DNA of 64,000 nucleotides from the NCBI RefSeq assembly GCF_000732925.1, contig NZ_CP008953.1:3472001-3536000 (forward strand). Reading direction: 5' to 3'. This document shows positions 49,140 through 58,932 of this stretch, piece by piece. This stretch comes from Amycolatopsis japonica. Lineage in GTDB: Bacteria; Actinomycetota; Actinomycetes; Mycobacteriales; Pseudonocardiaceae. The notes beneath the pieces were generated by a model, which was not told the origin of the DNA, searched no databases, and saw only the letters and a list, made by a program, of their open reading frames with translations. Numbering within the stretch: the first letter of the stretch is position 1; each line of letters begins with the position of its first letter. Both the position numbers and the translations under genes were made by a program.

Positions 49140-51470
49140 GTGAGCCAAGAGCTCGATGCCGCGGTGTCCTCGAAGGACGGCACCGAGCAGAACGGTGCGG
49201 CGCGACAGGGGGCGGCGCCGACACCGTCCGCGACGCGCCGCGTGCGCGCCCGCCTCGCCCGCCGGATCACCGCGCAGCGCGCCGCGCCGGTCAAGCAGGT
49301 TCTCGAACCGCTCGCCGTCATCCACCGCGAGCTGCATCCCAACGCGGACCTCGCGCAGCTCCAGCGCGCGTACGACGTCGCCGAAGAGCTGCACCGCGAG
49401 CAGCGGCGCAAGTCCGGCGACCCGTACATCACGCATCCGCTCGCCGTCGCGACCATCCTGGCCGAACTCGGCATGGACACCACGACGCTGGTCGCGGCGT
49501 TGCTGCACGACACCGTCGAGGACACCGGCTATTCGCTGGAAAGCCTGAAGGCCGACTTCGGTGAGAAGGTCGGCGAGCTCGTCGACGGCGTCACCAAACT
49601 GGACAAGGTCAAACTCGGCACGGCCGCCGAGGCCGAGACCATCCGCAAGATGGTCATCGCGATGGCGCGCGACCCGCGCGTGCTGGTCATCAAGCTGGCC
49701 GACCGGCTGCACAACATGCGCACGATGCGCTTCCTGCCGCCGGAGAAGCAGGCCCGCAAGGCGCGCGAGACCCTCGAGGTCCTCGCCCCGCTGGCGCACC
49801 GGCTCGGCATGGCGACGGTCAAATGGGAGCTGGAGGACCTGGCCTTCGCCATCCTGCAGCCGAAGAAGTACGACGAGATCGTCCGCCTGGTCGCCGATCG
49901 CGCGCCTTCGCGCGACACGTACCTGCGGTCGGTGATCACCGAGCTGACCGGCAATCTCGAAGGCTCGCGGATCACCGCCAAGGTCGAGGGCCGCCCGAAG
50001 CACTACTACTCGATCCACCAGAAGATGATCGTCCGTGGCCGCGACCTCGACGACATCCACGACCTGGTGGGCGTGCGGATCCTGGTCGAGGACGTCCGTG
50101 ACTGCTATGCCGCGATGGGCGTCGTCCACGCGCTGTGGCAGCCGGTCCCCGGCCGGTTCAAGGACTACATCGCGCAGCCTCGTTTCGGTGTGTACCAGTC
50201 GTTGCACACCACCGTGATCGGTCCAGACGGCAAACCGCTGGAAGTCCAGATCCGTACCTACGAGATGCACCGCACCGCCGAGTACGGCATCGCCGCGCAC
50301 TGGCGGTACAAGGAGACCAAGGGCACCCACAACGGGAACGCCATGGACGTCGACGAGATGGCGTGGATGCGCCAGCTCCTCGACTGGCAGCGGGAAGCGG
50401 CGGACCCGGGCGACTTCCTGGAGTCGCTGCGCTACGAACTCGCCTCGCGCGAGATCTTCGTGTTCACGCCCAAGGGTGACGTGATCACGCTGCCGGTCGA
50501 TTCGACGCCGGTGGACTTCGCCTACGCCGTGCACACCGAGGTCGGCCACCGGTGCATCGGGGCCCGCGTCAACGGCAGGCTCGTCGCGCTCGAGCGCAAG
50601 CTGGAGAACGGCGAGGTCATCGAGATCTTCACGTCGAAGGCCGAGACGGCGGGGCCGAGCCGCGACTGGCTGCAGTTCGCCGGTTCGCCCAAGGCGCGCG
50701 CGAAGATCCGGCAGTGGTTCGCCAAGGAACGCCGTGACGAGGCGATCGAGGGCGGCAAGGAGGCCATCACCAAGGAGGTCCGCAAGGTCGGCCTCCCGAT
50801 CCAGCGGCTGGTCTCCGCCGAGTCGATGGGCGCGGTCGCCACCGAACTGCGGCACCCGGACATCAGCTCGCTGTACGCGGCCGTCGGCGAGGGGCACACC
50901 AGCGCGAAGCACGTCGTGCAGCGGCTGGTCGCGCTCATCGGCGGCGTCGACGAGGCGGAGGAGGAGCTCGCCGAGCGCGCGACCCCGTCCACCGTCACCC
51001 GCCGCCGCGGCTCGAACGACGTCGGCGTCGTGGTGAAGGGCGCCAGCGACATCTGGGCCAAACTCGCCCGCTGCTGCACGCCGGTGCCGGGCGACGAGAT
51101 CCTCGGTTTCGTCACGCGCGGCGGTGGCGTCAGCGTGCACCGGACCGACTGCACCAACGCCGACGACCTGCGGGCCCAGCCCGAGAGGCTGGTCGAGGTC
51201 GAATGGGCGCCGTCGGCGTCTTCGGTGTTCCTCGTCGCGATCCAGGTCGAGGCGCTGGACCGGCACCGTCTGCTCTCCGACGTCACGAAGGTGCTCGCGG
51301 ACGAGAAGGTCAACATCCTGTCCGCGTCGGTGACGACGTCGCGCGACCGGGTCGCGGTCAGCCGGTTCTCGTTCGAGATGGGCGACCCGAAGCACCTCGG
51401 ACACGTGCTGAAGGTGGTCCGGGGCGTCGAAGGCGTTTACGACGTGTATCGGGTCACTTCGGCTTCGTGA
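49140..51470 (+). CDS. relA: Bifunctional (p)ppGpp synthetase/hydrolase RelA/SpoT (Rsh)
   Basis: A 776-residue stringent-response enzyme. The HD hydrolase domain is intact ([12 protein letters not shown] [43 protein letters not shown]). The synthetase domain has [33 protein letters not shown] and [23 protein letters not shown] ([20 protein letters not shown]) and a C-terminal ACT domain follow. Both catalytic halves appear functional, as expected for the single long Rsh of actinobacteria. GTG 49140 is favoured by AGGAGG five bases upstream; GTG 49134 overlaps that site. Confidence 0.96.
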   Translation: MSQELDAAVSSKDGTEQNGAARQGAAPTPSATRRVRARLARRITAQRAAPVKQVLEPLAVIHRELHPNADLAQLQRAYDVAEELHREQRRKSGDPYITHPLAVATILAELGMDTTTLVAALLHDTVEDTGYSLESLKADFGEKVGELVDGVTKLDKVKLGTAAEAETIRKMVIAMARDPRVLVIKLADRLHNMRTMRFLPPEKQARKARETLEVLAPLAHRLGMATVKWELEDLAFAILQPKKYDEIVRLVADRAPSRDTYLRSVITELTGNLEGSRITAKVEGRPKHYYSIHQKMIVRGRDLDDIHDLVGVRILVEDVRDCYAAMGVVHALWQPVPGRFKDYIAQPRFGVYQSLHTTVIGPDGKPLEVQIRTYEMHRTAEYGIAAHWRYKETKGTHNGNAMDVDEMAWMRQLLDWQREAADPGDFLESLRYELASREIFVFTPKGDVITLPVDSTPVDFAYAVHTEVGHRCIGARVNGRLVALERKLENGEVIEIFTSKAETAGPSRDWLQFAGSPKARAKIRQWFAKERRDEAIEGGKEAITKEVRKVGLPIQRLVSAESMGAVATELRHPDISSLYAAVGEGHTSAKHVVQRLVALIGGVDEAEEELAERATPSTVTRRRGSNDVGVVVKGASDIWAKLARCCTPVPGDEILGFVTRGGGVSVHRTDCTNADDLRAQPERLVEVEWAPSASSVFLVAIQVEALDRHRLLSDVTKVLADEKVNILSASVTTSRDRVAVSRFSFEMGDPKHLGHVLKVVRGVEGVYDVYRVTSAS

Positions 51471-51500
51471 CCGCCGGTGGGTCCCGGCTACAGTCCGAGG

Positions 51501-52280
51501 ATGACTGACGGGTTCGAATTCACTCGCGACGGCGAGGTCGCACGGCTGACGTTCACCAGGCCGGAGAAGATGAACGCGATCACCTACGGGATGTGGTCGG
51601 CGATCCCGGACGTGGTGGCGCGGGTGGAGGCGGACCCGGCGATCAAGGTTCTCGTGCTGACCGGCGCGGGCGCGCATTTCTCGGCGGGCGCGGATATCAG
51701 CGAGTTCCGGGACCTGCGGTCGACCGCCGACGCTGCCGAGACCTACGACAAGGCCGTCGACGGGGCCGTGGCGGCGCTGACGGCGTCGCGGAAGCCGACG
51801 GTCGCGATGATCCAGGGCAATTGCATCGGCGGCGGATGCCAGATCTCGGTCGCCTGCGACTTCCGGTTCGCGGCGGAGGGTTCGCGCTTCGGTATCACGC
51901 CGGCGAAGCTCGGGATCGTCTACCACTTCGACTCGACACGGCAGCTCGTCTCACTGGTCGGCGCCGCGAACGCGAAGTACTTCCTGCTCTCGGGCGAGCT
52001 CGTCGACGCGCGGCGGGCGCGGGAGATCGGGCTGCTCAACGACGTCTTCCCGGCCGACGAGCTGGAGGCCTCGACGGCGAAGTTCGTCGAGACGCTGGCT
52101 TCGCGTTCGCAGGCCTCGGTGCGCGGGATGAACCGGATCATCGAGAAGATCGTGGCGGGGCAACAGGAATCCGACGCCGAAGTGGACGAGATCCGGCTCG
52201 GTGCGCTGCATGGCGAGGACTATGCCGAAGGGGTGGCGGCGTTCCTGGCGCGGCGGCCGCCGAAGTTCACTTATCGCTGA
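51501..52280 (+). CDS. Enoyl-CoA hydratase/isomerase family protein
   Basis: A 259-residue crotonase-fold protein. The CoA/oxyanion segments are LTGAGAHFSAGADISEFRDL and AMIQGNCIGGGCQISVACDF. At the usual catalytic Glu positions it reads GGGCQIS (Glu replaced by Gln or Cys context) and AKLGIVYHFDS, so hydratase activity is not assured; isomerase or hydrolase chemistry is possible. ATG 51501 follows CCGAGG. It is followed by two palindromes and the amidase gene. Confidence 0.85.
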   Translation: MTDGFEFTRDGEVARLTFTRPEKMNAITYGMWSAIPDVVARVEADPAIKVLVLTGAGAHFSAGADISEFRDLRSTADAAETYDKAVDGAVAALTASRKPTVAMIQGNCIGGGCQISVACDFRFAAEGSRFGITPAKLGIVYHFDSTRQLVSLVGAANAKYFLLSGELVDARRAREIGLLNDVFPADELEASTAKFVETLASRSQASVRGMNRIIEKIVAGQQESDAEVDEIRLGALHGEDYAEGVAAFLARRPPKFTYR

Positions 52281-52300
52281 GGCCACGCTTCATCGGTGTT

Positions 52301-52351
52301 CCGTGAAGGCCTCCTTGAGGGACCCAGGGTCCCTCAAGGAGGCCTTCACGG
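52301..52351. repeat. Perfect 51-bp palindrome, family C
   Basis: 25-bp arms (CCGTGAAGGCCTCCTTGAGG then GACCC) around one A, 20 bp after the crotonase gene. Likely terminator. The GAAGGCCT core also occurs in the terminator at 17808. Confidence 0.9.
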
Positions 52352-52400
52352 CTTTCGCGCCCAGATGGCGGTCCGCACGTGACCCCGCCGGCGACCATGT

Positions 52401-52449
52401 CGCGAAAGCCACTTTCGCGACATCAGATGTCCCGAAAGTGGCTTTCGCG
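52401..52449. repeat. Near-perfect 49-bp palindrome, family D
   Basis: 24-bp arms (CGCGAAAGCCACTTTCGCGA then CATC) with one mismatch and one central base. Each arm also contains a smaller inverted repeat (CGAAAG and CTTTCG), so it could form a cruciform or alternative hairpins. Confidence 0.85.
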
Positions 52450-52628
52450 GCACTTCGGACGGCGTTCCGTGTGGACAGTCGCGGTGGCACCACTTCTGCT
52501 TCGAATATCGTCCCGAAAACCCTTGTGGCATCCCGCTTTCTGTGCCTCCGCGGCTCGTTTCCCATCGGCGGCCTTGTTGCGCGAAGAAGTTTTTTATGGC
52601 TTGAGCCAGAGGTGTTTATGGTCGTTTC

Positions 52629-54080
52629 ATGGAGTGGAAATTTCAGACGGCCGAAGAGCTCACGACCGCTTTGCGTTCCGGTGAAGTGACGTCGGCGGAG
52701 CTGACCGACGAGGCGATCGCCCGGATCGAACAGGACGACAAGGCGATCAACGCGATCTGCGTGCCGGACTTCAACCGGGCGCGGGCCGCCGCGCGTGATG
52801 CCGACCAGGCGCGCGCCCGCGGCGAGGATCGGCCGCTGCTCGGGATCCCGGTGACGGTCAAAGAGTCCTTCAACATGACCGGCCTGCCCACGACCTGGGG
52901 AATGCCGCAGCACCAGGACTTCATGCCCGCCGAAGACGCGGTGCAGGTGTCGAGGCTCAAGGCCGCCGGGGCGGTGGTGCTCGGGAAGACCAACGTGCCG
53001 TTGGGGCTGCAGGACATTCAGACGTTCAACGAGTTCTACGGCACCACGAACAACCCGTGGGATCACGATCGCACCTCGGGCGGGTCGTCCGGCGGATCGG
53101 CGGCGGCGCTGGCGTCCGGCTTCGGCGCGCTGTCCATCGGCTCCGACCTCGCCGGCTCGTTGCGCACCCCCGCGCATTTCTGTGGTATCTACGCGCACAA
53201 GCCGACGGTCGGGCTCGCGGCGACCCGCGGTATGGTCCCGCCGCCGGCGCCCGCCTTGCCGATCGACCTCGACCTGGCCGTCGCCGGACCGATGGCACGT
53301 ACCGCCCGCGACCTCACGCTCCTGCTCGACGTCATGGCCGGGCCGGACCCGTTGACACACGGGATGGCGTACGAGGTGAAGCTGCCGCCCGCGCGCCATG
53401 AGCGGCTCGGCGACTTCCGGGTCTTGGTGATCGAGGACCATCCGCTCATCCCGACCGGGGCCGCCGTGCGGGCCGGCGTGAACCGGGTGGCCGACGCGCT
53501 GGTCGACGGTGGGGCCCGCGTCGAACGGTACAGCCCGTTGTTCCCCGATCTGACCGAGTCCGCGACGCTCTACACGCAACTGCTGTTCTCGAGCACGGTC
53601 GCGCGTTTTCCCGTCGAGGCGTACGAGCAACTGCAGGCCAGCGCGGCCGGGCTGAGCGCGGACGACCGGAGTCTCGACGCGGCTCGGCTACGTGCCATGG
53701 TGTTCACCCACCGCGACTGGCTGGCGGTGTACGACCACCGCGAACGGCACCGTCACGGCTGGCGGCAGCTGTTCGCCGAGTTCGACGCGGTGGTCTGCCC
53801 GATCACGCCGACCCCCGCGTTCCCGCATGATCACGGTCCCGATCTGCTGGGCCGCAAGCTCGACATCGACGGTGTGGAGTATCCGTACTTCGACCAGCTC
53901 GTCTGGGCGGGCGTGGCGACCATGCCCGGTCTGCCCGCCACCGCGGTGCCGACCGGCCGGTCCGCCGAGGGCCTGCCAGTGGGAGTGCAGCTCATCGGTC
54001 CGGCGTTCGAGGACCGCACCCCGCTGCGGCTGGCCGAACTGCTCGAGCAGACGATCGGCGGCTTCCAGGCGCCGAGCTAG
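52629..54080 (+). CDS. Amidase (amidase-signature family)
   Basis: A 483-residue serine hydrolase with the Ser-cisSer-Lys triad: Lys78 in GIPVTVKESFN, cis-Ser154 in TSGGSSGGSAAALASG and nucleophile Ser177 in SDLAGSLRTPAHFCG. Length and motifs match AS-family amidases; substrate cannot be read from sequence. The absence of gatB/gatC nearby and the divergent C-terminal half argue against GatA. ATG 52629 is used (MEWKFQTAEELTTAL). Confidence 0.92.
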   Translation: MEWKFQTAEELTTALRSGEVTSAELTDEAIARIEQDDKAINAICVPDFNRARAAARDADQARARGEDRPLLGIPVTVKESFNMTGLPTTWGMPQHQDFMPAEDAVQVSRLKAAGAVVLGKTNVPLGLQDIQTFNEFYGTTNNPWDHDRTSGGSSGGSAAALASGFGALSIGSDLAGSLRTPAHFCGIYAHKPTVGLAATRGMVPPPAPALPIDLDLAVAGPMARTARDLTLLLDVMAGPDPLTHGMAYEVKLPPARHERLGDFRVLVIEDHPLIPTGAAVRAGVNRVADALVDGGARVERYSPLFPDLTESATLYTQLLFSSTVARFPVEAYEQLQASAAGLSADDRSLDAARLRAMVFTHRDWLAVYDHRERHRHGWRQLFAEFDAVVCPITPTPAFPHDHGPDLLGRKLDIDGVEYPYFDQLVWAGVATMPGLPATAVPTGRSAEGLPVGVQLIGPAFEDRTPLRLAELLEQTIGGFQAPS

Positions 54081-54862
54081 ATCTCGTCCCAGGGATTGCT
54101 GTCGTACGCTTCGGCGAGGATCCGGCCCGTTTCCGGAGCGTACGACAGCTCGACGTCGTCCACCGACGCCACCGGCCAGCCGACCGACTCCGAATTGGTC
54201 AGGAACATGGCGTCGAACTCCGGCAGGTCGGCGGGGCGGACGTCGCGGATCTCCTGCGGGATCCCGTTCCGCTCCAGGCCGCGTCGCACGAGCTGCTGGG
54301 TGATGCCGTCGAGCACCGGGGCCTGCGGCCAGACCACCGTGCCGCCGTCGAGGAACCCGACGTTCCAGATCGACGCTTCGCTGACCCGGCCGTCGTAGTC
54401 GATGAACAACGCGTCGTCGTATCCCGCCAGCTTCGCCTCACGCGCGTGGTGAAGGAGTCCGAACGTGCCGACGTGCTTGACCTCCGGAAGCACCCGTTCG
54501 TAGCGCACGGACCGCAGGCGCAGCGGCGTCATCTCGTGCTCCTGGGGTGGCCCGGTCCGCACGAGGACGTCCGGCGCCGCGGGCGCGCCGGGATCGGACC
54601 AGTCCATCGCGCGGGAGAAGATCAGCACCCGCACCGAAAGAGCGCCCTCACCCCGTACGGCTTGCCGTACGTACTCGCGCACCGCGTCGGTGTCGAGGTC
54701 GCTGCCGAACATGCGCCGCGTGCTCGTCACGAGGCGGCGAAGGTGGACGTCCAGGCCGCGGACCTTGCCGTCGCGGACCTGCATCGCGGTGAAATGGCCG
54801 TAACCGAACGCGCCCGCCAGGTCTTCCGACCGGGCGGGCGCGCCGTTGATCTCCAGCTTCAC
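54077..54862 (-). CDS. Class IV aminotransferase, aminodeoxychorismate lyase-like
   Basis: A 261-residue fold-type IV PLP enzyme. PLP Lys is in LPEVKHVGTFGLLHHAREAK, and the conserved DYDGRVSEASIWNVGFL and LDGITQQLVRR are present. Family members include 4-amino-4-deoxychorismate lyase, D-amino acid and branched-chain aminotransferases; the sequence is closest in style to PabC-like proteins but is not decisive. Its 3' end overlaps the amidase 3' end by 4 bp. The cyclophilin gene lies 1 bp upstream in the same operon. Confidence 0.82.
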   Translation of the reverse strand: MKLEINGAPARSEDLAGAFGYGHFTAMQVRDGKVRGLDVHLRRLVTSTRRMFGSDLDTDAVREYVRQAVRGEGALSVRVLIFSRAMDWSDPGAPAAPDVLVRTGPPQEHEMTPLRLRSVRYERVLPEVKHVGTFGLLHHAREAKLAGYDDALFIDYDGRVSEASIWNVGFLDGGTVVWPQAPVLDGITQQLVRRGLERNGIPQEIRDVRPADLPEFDAMFLTNSESVGWPVASVDDVELSYAPETGRILAEAYDSNPWDEI

Positions 54863-54863
54863 G

Positions 54864-55721
54864 TCAGGCGTTGACCGTGACGCCGGTGAACTTGACCTCG
54901 GTGTTGGGCGGGCCGGTGCCGTCGCCGTTGCCTGCCTGCGCGTTCGCGCCCGCCTTGGCGACCTTGTCGAGCACCTTCAGGCCCTCGTCGGAGATGCTGC
55001 CGAAGACCGAGTAGTCCGCGGGTAGTTCGGCTTCGCCGTAGACCATGAAGAACTGGCTTCCGCCGGAGTTCGGCTGCTGCGTCTTCGCCATCGCGAGGAT
55101 GCCGCGGCCGTACTTGATCTCCTTGAACGCCTCGTCCGGCATGGTGTAGCCCGGGCCGCCCATGCCGCTGGCCTCGGGGTCACCGCACTGCAGCATCTGC
55201 AGGCCGGTGGTGCCGAGCCGGTGGCATTTGGTGTCGTTGAAGTAGCCCTGCTGGGAAAGGCTGATGAAGCTCTGCACCGCGCACGGGGCGAGCGCCCGGT
55301 CCAGCGTCAGCGGGATGTCACCCGCGGTGCTCTTCAGCACGACGTTCACCGTGCCGTTCGAAGAGACGTCCTTGCCTTCCGGCTTGTTCACCTTCTTCGA
55401 AGCCTGCTTGCTGGCGTCGTCCTTGTAGTCGCAAGTCACCGGGTTCGCCAGCGGCGTCGGCCGCTTCGGCATCGGAGTGCGCTCCGTGGGGATGGTGACC
55501 TCGGGGGTCGGAGGAGCCGAGCTCGGGGAAGCGTCGGAGGCGGCATCGTCACCACTGTTACTGCTGACGATCCACCACACCGCGCCCGCCACGATGGCGA
55601 CGACGCCGACGACCGCCACCGAGCCGACGATCCTGCGCCGCTTGGCCTTCTCGGCCCGTCGCACGATCTGTCGCTCGAGCTTGCGCTTCGCGGCTTCGCG
55701 GCGCTGCTGGTTGGTCGGCAC
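54864..55721 (-). CDS. Membrane-anchored cyclophilin-type peptidyl-prolyl isomerase
   Basis: A 285-residue protein. The N-terminus is basic (NQQRREAAKRKLERQIVRRA) followed by one membrane helix (IVGSVAVVGVVAIVAGAVWW). A Ser/Pro linker and an extracytoplasmic cyclophilin domain follow: VVLKSTAGDIPLTLDRALAP, FISLSQQGYFNDTKCHRL, SGGSQFFMVYG and YSVFGSISDEGLKVLDK. It assists folding of exported proteins. GTG complement 55719-55721 follows GGGAGGG. It matches mycobacterial PpiB (Rv2582), which also neighbours relA. Confidence 0.9.
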   Translation of the reverse strand: MPTNQQRREAAKRKLERQIVRRAEKAKRRRIVGSVAVVGVVAIVAGAVWWIVSSNSGDDAASDASPSSAPPTPEVTIPTERTPMPKRPTPLANPVTCDYKDDASKQASKKVNKPEGKDVSSNGTVNVVLKSTAGDIPLTLDRALAPCAVQSFISLSQQGYFNDTKCHRLGTTGLQMLQCGDPEASGMGGPGYTMPDEAFKEIKYGRGILAMAKTQQPNSGGSQFFMVYGEAELPADYSVFGSISDEGLKVLDKVAKAGANAQAGNGDGTGPPNTEVKFTGVTVNA

Positions 55722-55877
55722 CCGCCCTCCCGGTTTCCACTCGATGTCACACGTCTGAGGTAGCGGGAGTCTATTGGCACAGCCTGTGAGGCCCCCGTAC
55801 AGGGGCCGCTAGGCTTACTTGATCGTGATCAGGGCCATCCTGTCACCTGTTCGGCGGAAGATCTGAGGAGGCATTTC

Positions 55878-56486
55878 GTGCTGGTTGTCGGTTTTCCGGC
55901 AGGCCCCCTCGAAGCCAACTGCTACCTGCTCGCCCTGGACGGCGGGAGCGAGTGCGTGATCGTCGATCCCGGCGAGGAAGCCGCCGAGCCGCTGGAGGCC
56001 GCGCTCACCGAGCACGGTCTGACGCCGGTCGCGATGCTCGCCACCCACGGCCACCCCGATCACGTCGCTTCGGCGGGTGAGGTCGGCGCGCGCCACGGGG
56101 TACCTCTCTATCTGCACGAGGCGGACCGGCCACTGCTCGGCCAGGACGCCGGTCAACGGAAGGACGGCATCGTGCCACTCGTCGATGGCCCGCTGAGGCT
56201 GGCCGGGCTGGAGATCACGGTGTCCGGCACACCGGGGCACACCGCCGGTTCGGTGGTCTTCGGGCTGACCGCGGCCGAAGGCGGGCGGATCGTCCTCACC
56301 GGGGACAGCTTGTTCGCCGGTTCGATCGGCCGGTCCTCGGGTGACGGCGGTGAGCTCGTGCGTTCCCTCGGCGCCAAGGTGATGACGCTGCCCGACGACA
56401 CCGTCGTCCTGCCGGGCCACGGTCCGGCCACCACGATCGGCCGCGAGCGGGCCGGGAACCCGTTCCTGGCCGGGACGGGCGCGTGA
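55878..56486 (+). CDS. Metallo-beta-lactamase-fold hydrolase (glyoxalase II-like)
   Basis: A 202-residue MBL-fold protein. The binuclear metal motif is THGHPDHVAS (His57, His59, Asp61, His62). Other ligands are in SGTPGHTAGSVVFGL and the LTGDSLFAGSIGRSS and VLPGHGPATTIG blocks. The arrangement is that of glyoxalase II-like hydrolases (YcbL type, without the C-terminal substrate domain). It is divergent from the cyclophilin gene, as Rv2581c is in M. tuberculosis. Confidence 0.9.
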   Translation: MLVVGFPAGPLEANCYLLALDGGSECVIVDPGEEAAEPLEAALTEHGLTPVAMLATHGHPDHVASAGEVGARHGVPLYLHEADRPLLGQDAGQRKDGIVPLVDGPLRLAGLEITVSGTPGHTAGSVVFGLTAAEGGRIVLTGDSLFAGSIGRSSGDGGELVRSLGAKVMTLPDDTVVLPGHGPATTIGRERAGNPFLAGTGA

Positions 56487-57142
56487 TGACCGAGCCCACC
56501 GGGACCCCGGAGACCCCCGAACGTCTCCCGCTGTTCCACGACGACCCCAAGCTCCGCCGCAAGCGCGGCTGCTCCAGCGTCGCCGGTGTCGTGATCTTCG
56601 CGGCCGCGTTCGGCGGGATCGCCGGGCTGATCGGCGGTGAGATCGCCGGGCTCGTGGTCGCCGGGGTGATCGCGCTGCCGCTGCTGTACGTCATGTTCTA
56701 CAACCTGCGCCGCCGGGTGTGGCTCGAAGGCGACACGCTCATCGTGCGGACCTGGGGCGTACGGCGGATCGAGCTGACCGCGGCCGAGCGCATCGACCTG
56801 GTGATCAGCGACGTGCGCGGGACCCGGACGGTCAGCCTGCTGGTGAACGCGGGCAAGCGCCGCAAGGTCGCGAAGGTCGATCTGGCCGTCTACTCGGGCG
56901 CGGGTGGCAGGGAACTGGGCATCCTCCAGCTGCGCAAGCTGGCGAACGCGCTGCTGAACAACACCGAAGCGAACGGTCTCGTGTTCTCGGAACTGCTGGT
57001 GGCGCAACTGAAATCGGAGGCACGCGGCGACGCGGCGGCGGAGCGGCCGCTCTACCGGCTGGCCTCGGCGGCGCCCGCCGGGAAGTACATCCAGCGGTTC
57101 ACGATGGAGGCGGTCAGCCGCTTCGTGGCGACCCTGGACTGA
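56486..57142 (+). CDS. Membrane protein with PH-like domain, unknown
   Basis: A 218-residue protein with two central membrane helices (VAGVVIFAAAFGGIAGLIGG, EIAGLVVAGVIALPLLYVMF). A bPH-like beta domain follows (RVWLEGDTLIVRTWGVRRIE, VDLAVYSGAGGRELGILQLR). The ATG at 56486 overlaps the upstream stop (TGATG), so it is probably coupled to the MBL hydrolase. Function is unknown. Confidence 0.75.
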   Translation: MTEPTGTPETPERLPLFHDDPKLRRKRGCSSVAGVVIFAAAFGGIAGLIGGEIAGLVVAGVIALPLLYVMFYNLRRRVWLEGDTLIVRTWGVRRIELTAAERIDLVISDVRGTRTVSLLVNAGKRRKVAKVDLAVYSGAGGRELGILQLRKLANALLNNTEANGLVFSELLVAQLKSEARGDAAAERPLYRLASAAPAGKYIQRFTMEAVSRFVATLD

Positions 57143-57380
57143 CGGTGCGGGTCTCCAGTTTCTCCAGCCGGGCCTTGATCTCCTCCAGCTGGTAGACGAT
57201 CTCCGGCAGTTCGCCCGCGGCGAAGGTCGCCAGCCGCTCCGAGTGCTTCAGCGTCGCCCGGACGTCGTCGAGCGCGGCGGCGATCTTGGGGACCGCCTCG
57301 ACGGCTTCGAGCGTAGAGACGAGCACGCGCCGCGCGACGGCGGTCAGCTGTCTCGGGACGGCGAACACGGCGTCGAACAT
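57114..57380 (-). CDS. Small coiled-coil protein, unknown
   Basis: An 88-residue protein starting MFDAVFAVPRQLTAVARRVL, with a predicted helical C-terminal part (ELPEIVYQLEEIKARLEKLE). GGAGGGG precedes the start. It resembles small helical proteins found in actinomycetes near membrane transport or YibE genes. Its stop overlaps the convergent upstream gene by 29 bp, slightly unusual but common in GC-rich genomes. Confidence 0.6.
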   Translation of the reverse strand: MFDAVFAVPRQLTAVARRVLVSTLEAVEAVPKIAAALDDVRATLKHSERLATFAAGELPEIVYQLEEIKARLEKLETRTVSPGSPRSG

Positions 57381-57478
57381 GGCCCCTCCGATCACGCGGC
57401 GAACCTCGGGTGCGGCCTCTTCGTACCCGACTCCGGCCCGTGCCCGCGCGGCGGGCTCGCGCTTTGGGGCGCTTGTGG

Positions 57479-58891
57479 CTACAGGGACTCTTGGGGCTCC
57501 CGCGAGGCGATCAGTGCGGCCAGCACGGTGGTGACCGGGACCGCCGCGACGATGCCGACGCTTCCGGCGAGCGTCCGCACGATCTCCTGGGCGATGTTCT
57601 CCGCGCCAAGGATCGAGCCGAGCCCGACGCCCGAGAGCGACGTGTACAGCAGCACCGGCAGCGCCGCGCCCGCGTACGCCATCACGAGCGTGTTGACCGC
57701 CGAGCCGACGTGATCGCGCCCGATCCGCAGGCCGGCGCCGTACAGCTCACGCCAGCCGAGCGCCGGGTTCGCCCGCCGGAGTTCCCACACCGCGCTCGTC
57801 TGCGTCACCGTGACGTCGTCGAGCACACCGAGCGCGCCGATCACGACACCCGCCAGCAGCAGTCCCCGCGCGTCGATCCCGTGCCCGAGCGAGCCGATCA
57901 GCTGGGAGGTGCTGTCGTCGAGGCCGGTCAGTGACGCCGCGGCCGAGAAGATCGCCGACAGGACGCCGATCAGGACCAGGCTCACGAGGGTGCCGAGCAC
58001 CGCCACCGAGGTTCTCGCGGACAGCCCGTGCGTCAGGTACAGCGCGACGAACATGATCGCCCCCGCGCCAGCGATCGCCACCAGCAGCGGACTTTCGCCG
58101 GCGAGGATCGACGGCAGTACGAAGAGCGCCAGCACCAGGAAGCTCAGCCCGAGCGCGATCAACGCGGCGACCCCCTGCCACCGGCCGAGGACGATCACCG
58201 CGAGCGCGAACAACCCGGCGAGCAGCAGCAGCGGCGTACCCCGCTGGAAGTCGACGATCTGGAACGACGCGGGGTTCGCGACGTCGCCGCCGTTGTAGGA
58301 CAGCACTACCTCGTCGCCCGCGGCGAACCGCGGCGTGCTGGGCTCGATGGGCAACGTGAGCTTCAACGGCTTCCCGGACGCGGGACCGTCGGTCATCGTG
58401 AGCTCGCTGGTGAGACACGGCTTCGCGTCCGGCGGCGGCTCGCCGACCTGCACCTGTCCTTCGGCGAGGCACGGTCCGGTGATCGTGCCGGTGACCGTCG
58501 CGTTCACCGGGGTTCCCTGCGGGAAGACGCTTTTCGCCGGATCCTTGCCCCACGGATAGAGGAAGACCATCCCGGCGACGGTCGCGACGGCGAGCGGGAT
58601 CAGCAACCACATCAGTAACTGCCTGACCCGGCGCGACGCGGGCGCCGCCGGTCCGTGACCGTGCGAGTGCCCGTGGCCGACCTGCTCGGGTTCGGGCTTC
58701 GGTTCGGCGGCGCGACGTCTGCCCGGTTCCGCCGGTCGCGGCCGCTGGGCCGGTGGGCGCGGGCGCCGCGTGCCCTCGGGCGGCGGCGTCCGGCGCGGCG
58801 AACGGGACGTTCCGGGCGAACGATCGGACGGGGTGTCCGTTACCCGGCGAATCGGGCCGGTGTCGTCGTCGGAGATGTCGCGGCGGTTCAC
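57479..58891 (-). CDS. YibE/F-family membrane protein
   Basis: About 470 residues. The N-terminal 100 residues are Pro/Arg/Ser-rich and disordered with a His run (GHGHSHGHG) that might bind metal. A signal-anchor-like helix (LLMWLLIPLAVATVAGMVFL) is followed by an extracytoplasmic beta domain, then seven or eight membrane helices including GRWQGVAALIALGLSFLVLA and the conserved GALGVLDDVTVTQTSAVWEL. The YibE/F family is a putative transporter group of unknown substrate. GTG complement 58889-58891 is chosen because GGAGGAT lies just upstream and longer versions would run into the upstream gene. Confidence 0.85.
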   Translation of the reverse strand: MNRRDISDDDTGPIRRVTDTPSDRSPGTSRSPRRTPPPEGTRRPRPPAQRPRPAEPGRRRAAEPKPEPEQVGHGHSHGHGPAAPASRRVRQLLMWLLIPLAVATVAGMVFLYPWGKDPAKSVFPQGTPVNATVTGTITGPCLAEGQVQVGEPPPDAKPCLTSELTMTDGPASGKPLKLTLPIEPSTPRFAAGDEVVLSYNGGDVANPASFQIVDFQRGTPLLLLAGLFALAVIVLGRWQGVAALIALGLSFLVLALFVLPSILAGESPLLVAIAGAGAIMFVALYLTHGLSARTSVAVLGTLVSLVLIGVLSAIFSAAASLTGLDDSTSQLIGSLGHGIDARGLLLAGVVIGALGVLDDVTVTQTSAVWELRRANPALGWRELYGAGLRIGRDHVGSAVNTLVMAYAGAALPVLLYTSLSGVGLGSILGAENIAQEIVRTLAGSVGIVAAVPVTTVLAALIASREPQESL

Positions 58892-58932
58892 CCGCACATC
58901 CTCCACAGTCGGCGGCGCGTGCCGCACACGGC

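Larger units (their letters stand above)
52281..52628. other. Intergenic region with two palindromes, no gene
   Basis: About 350 bp between the crotonase and amidase genes. It holds palindromes at 52301-52351 and 52401-52449. The remainder becomes visibly less GC-rich towards 52590-52628, where the amidase promoter is expected. Confidence 0.6.

Noticed and set aside
48498..51926. A 1142-residue minus-strand frame
   Set aside because: Antisense to apt, relA and the start of the crotonase gene, all of which have family motifs; composition is typical of a GC-rich shadow frame.
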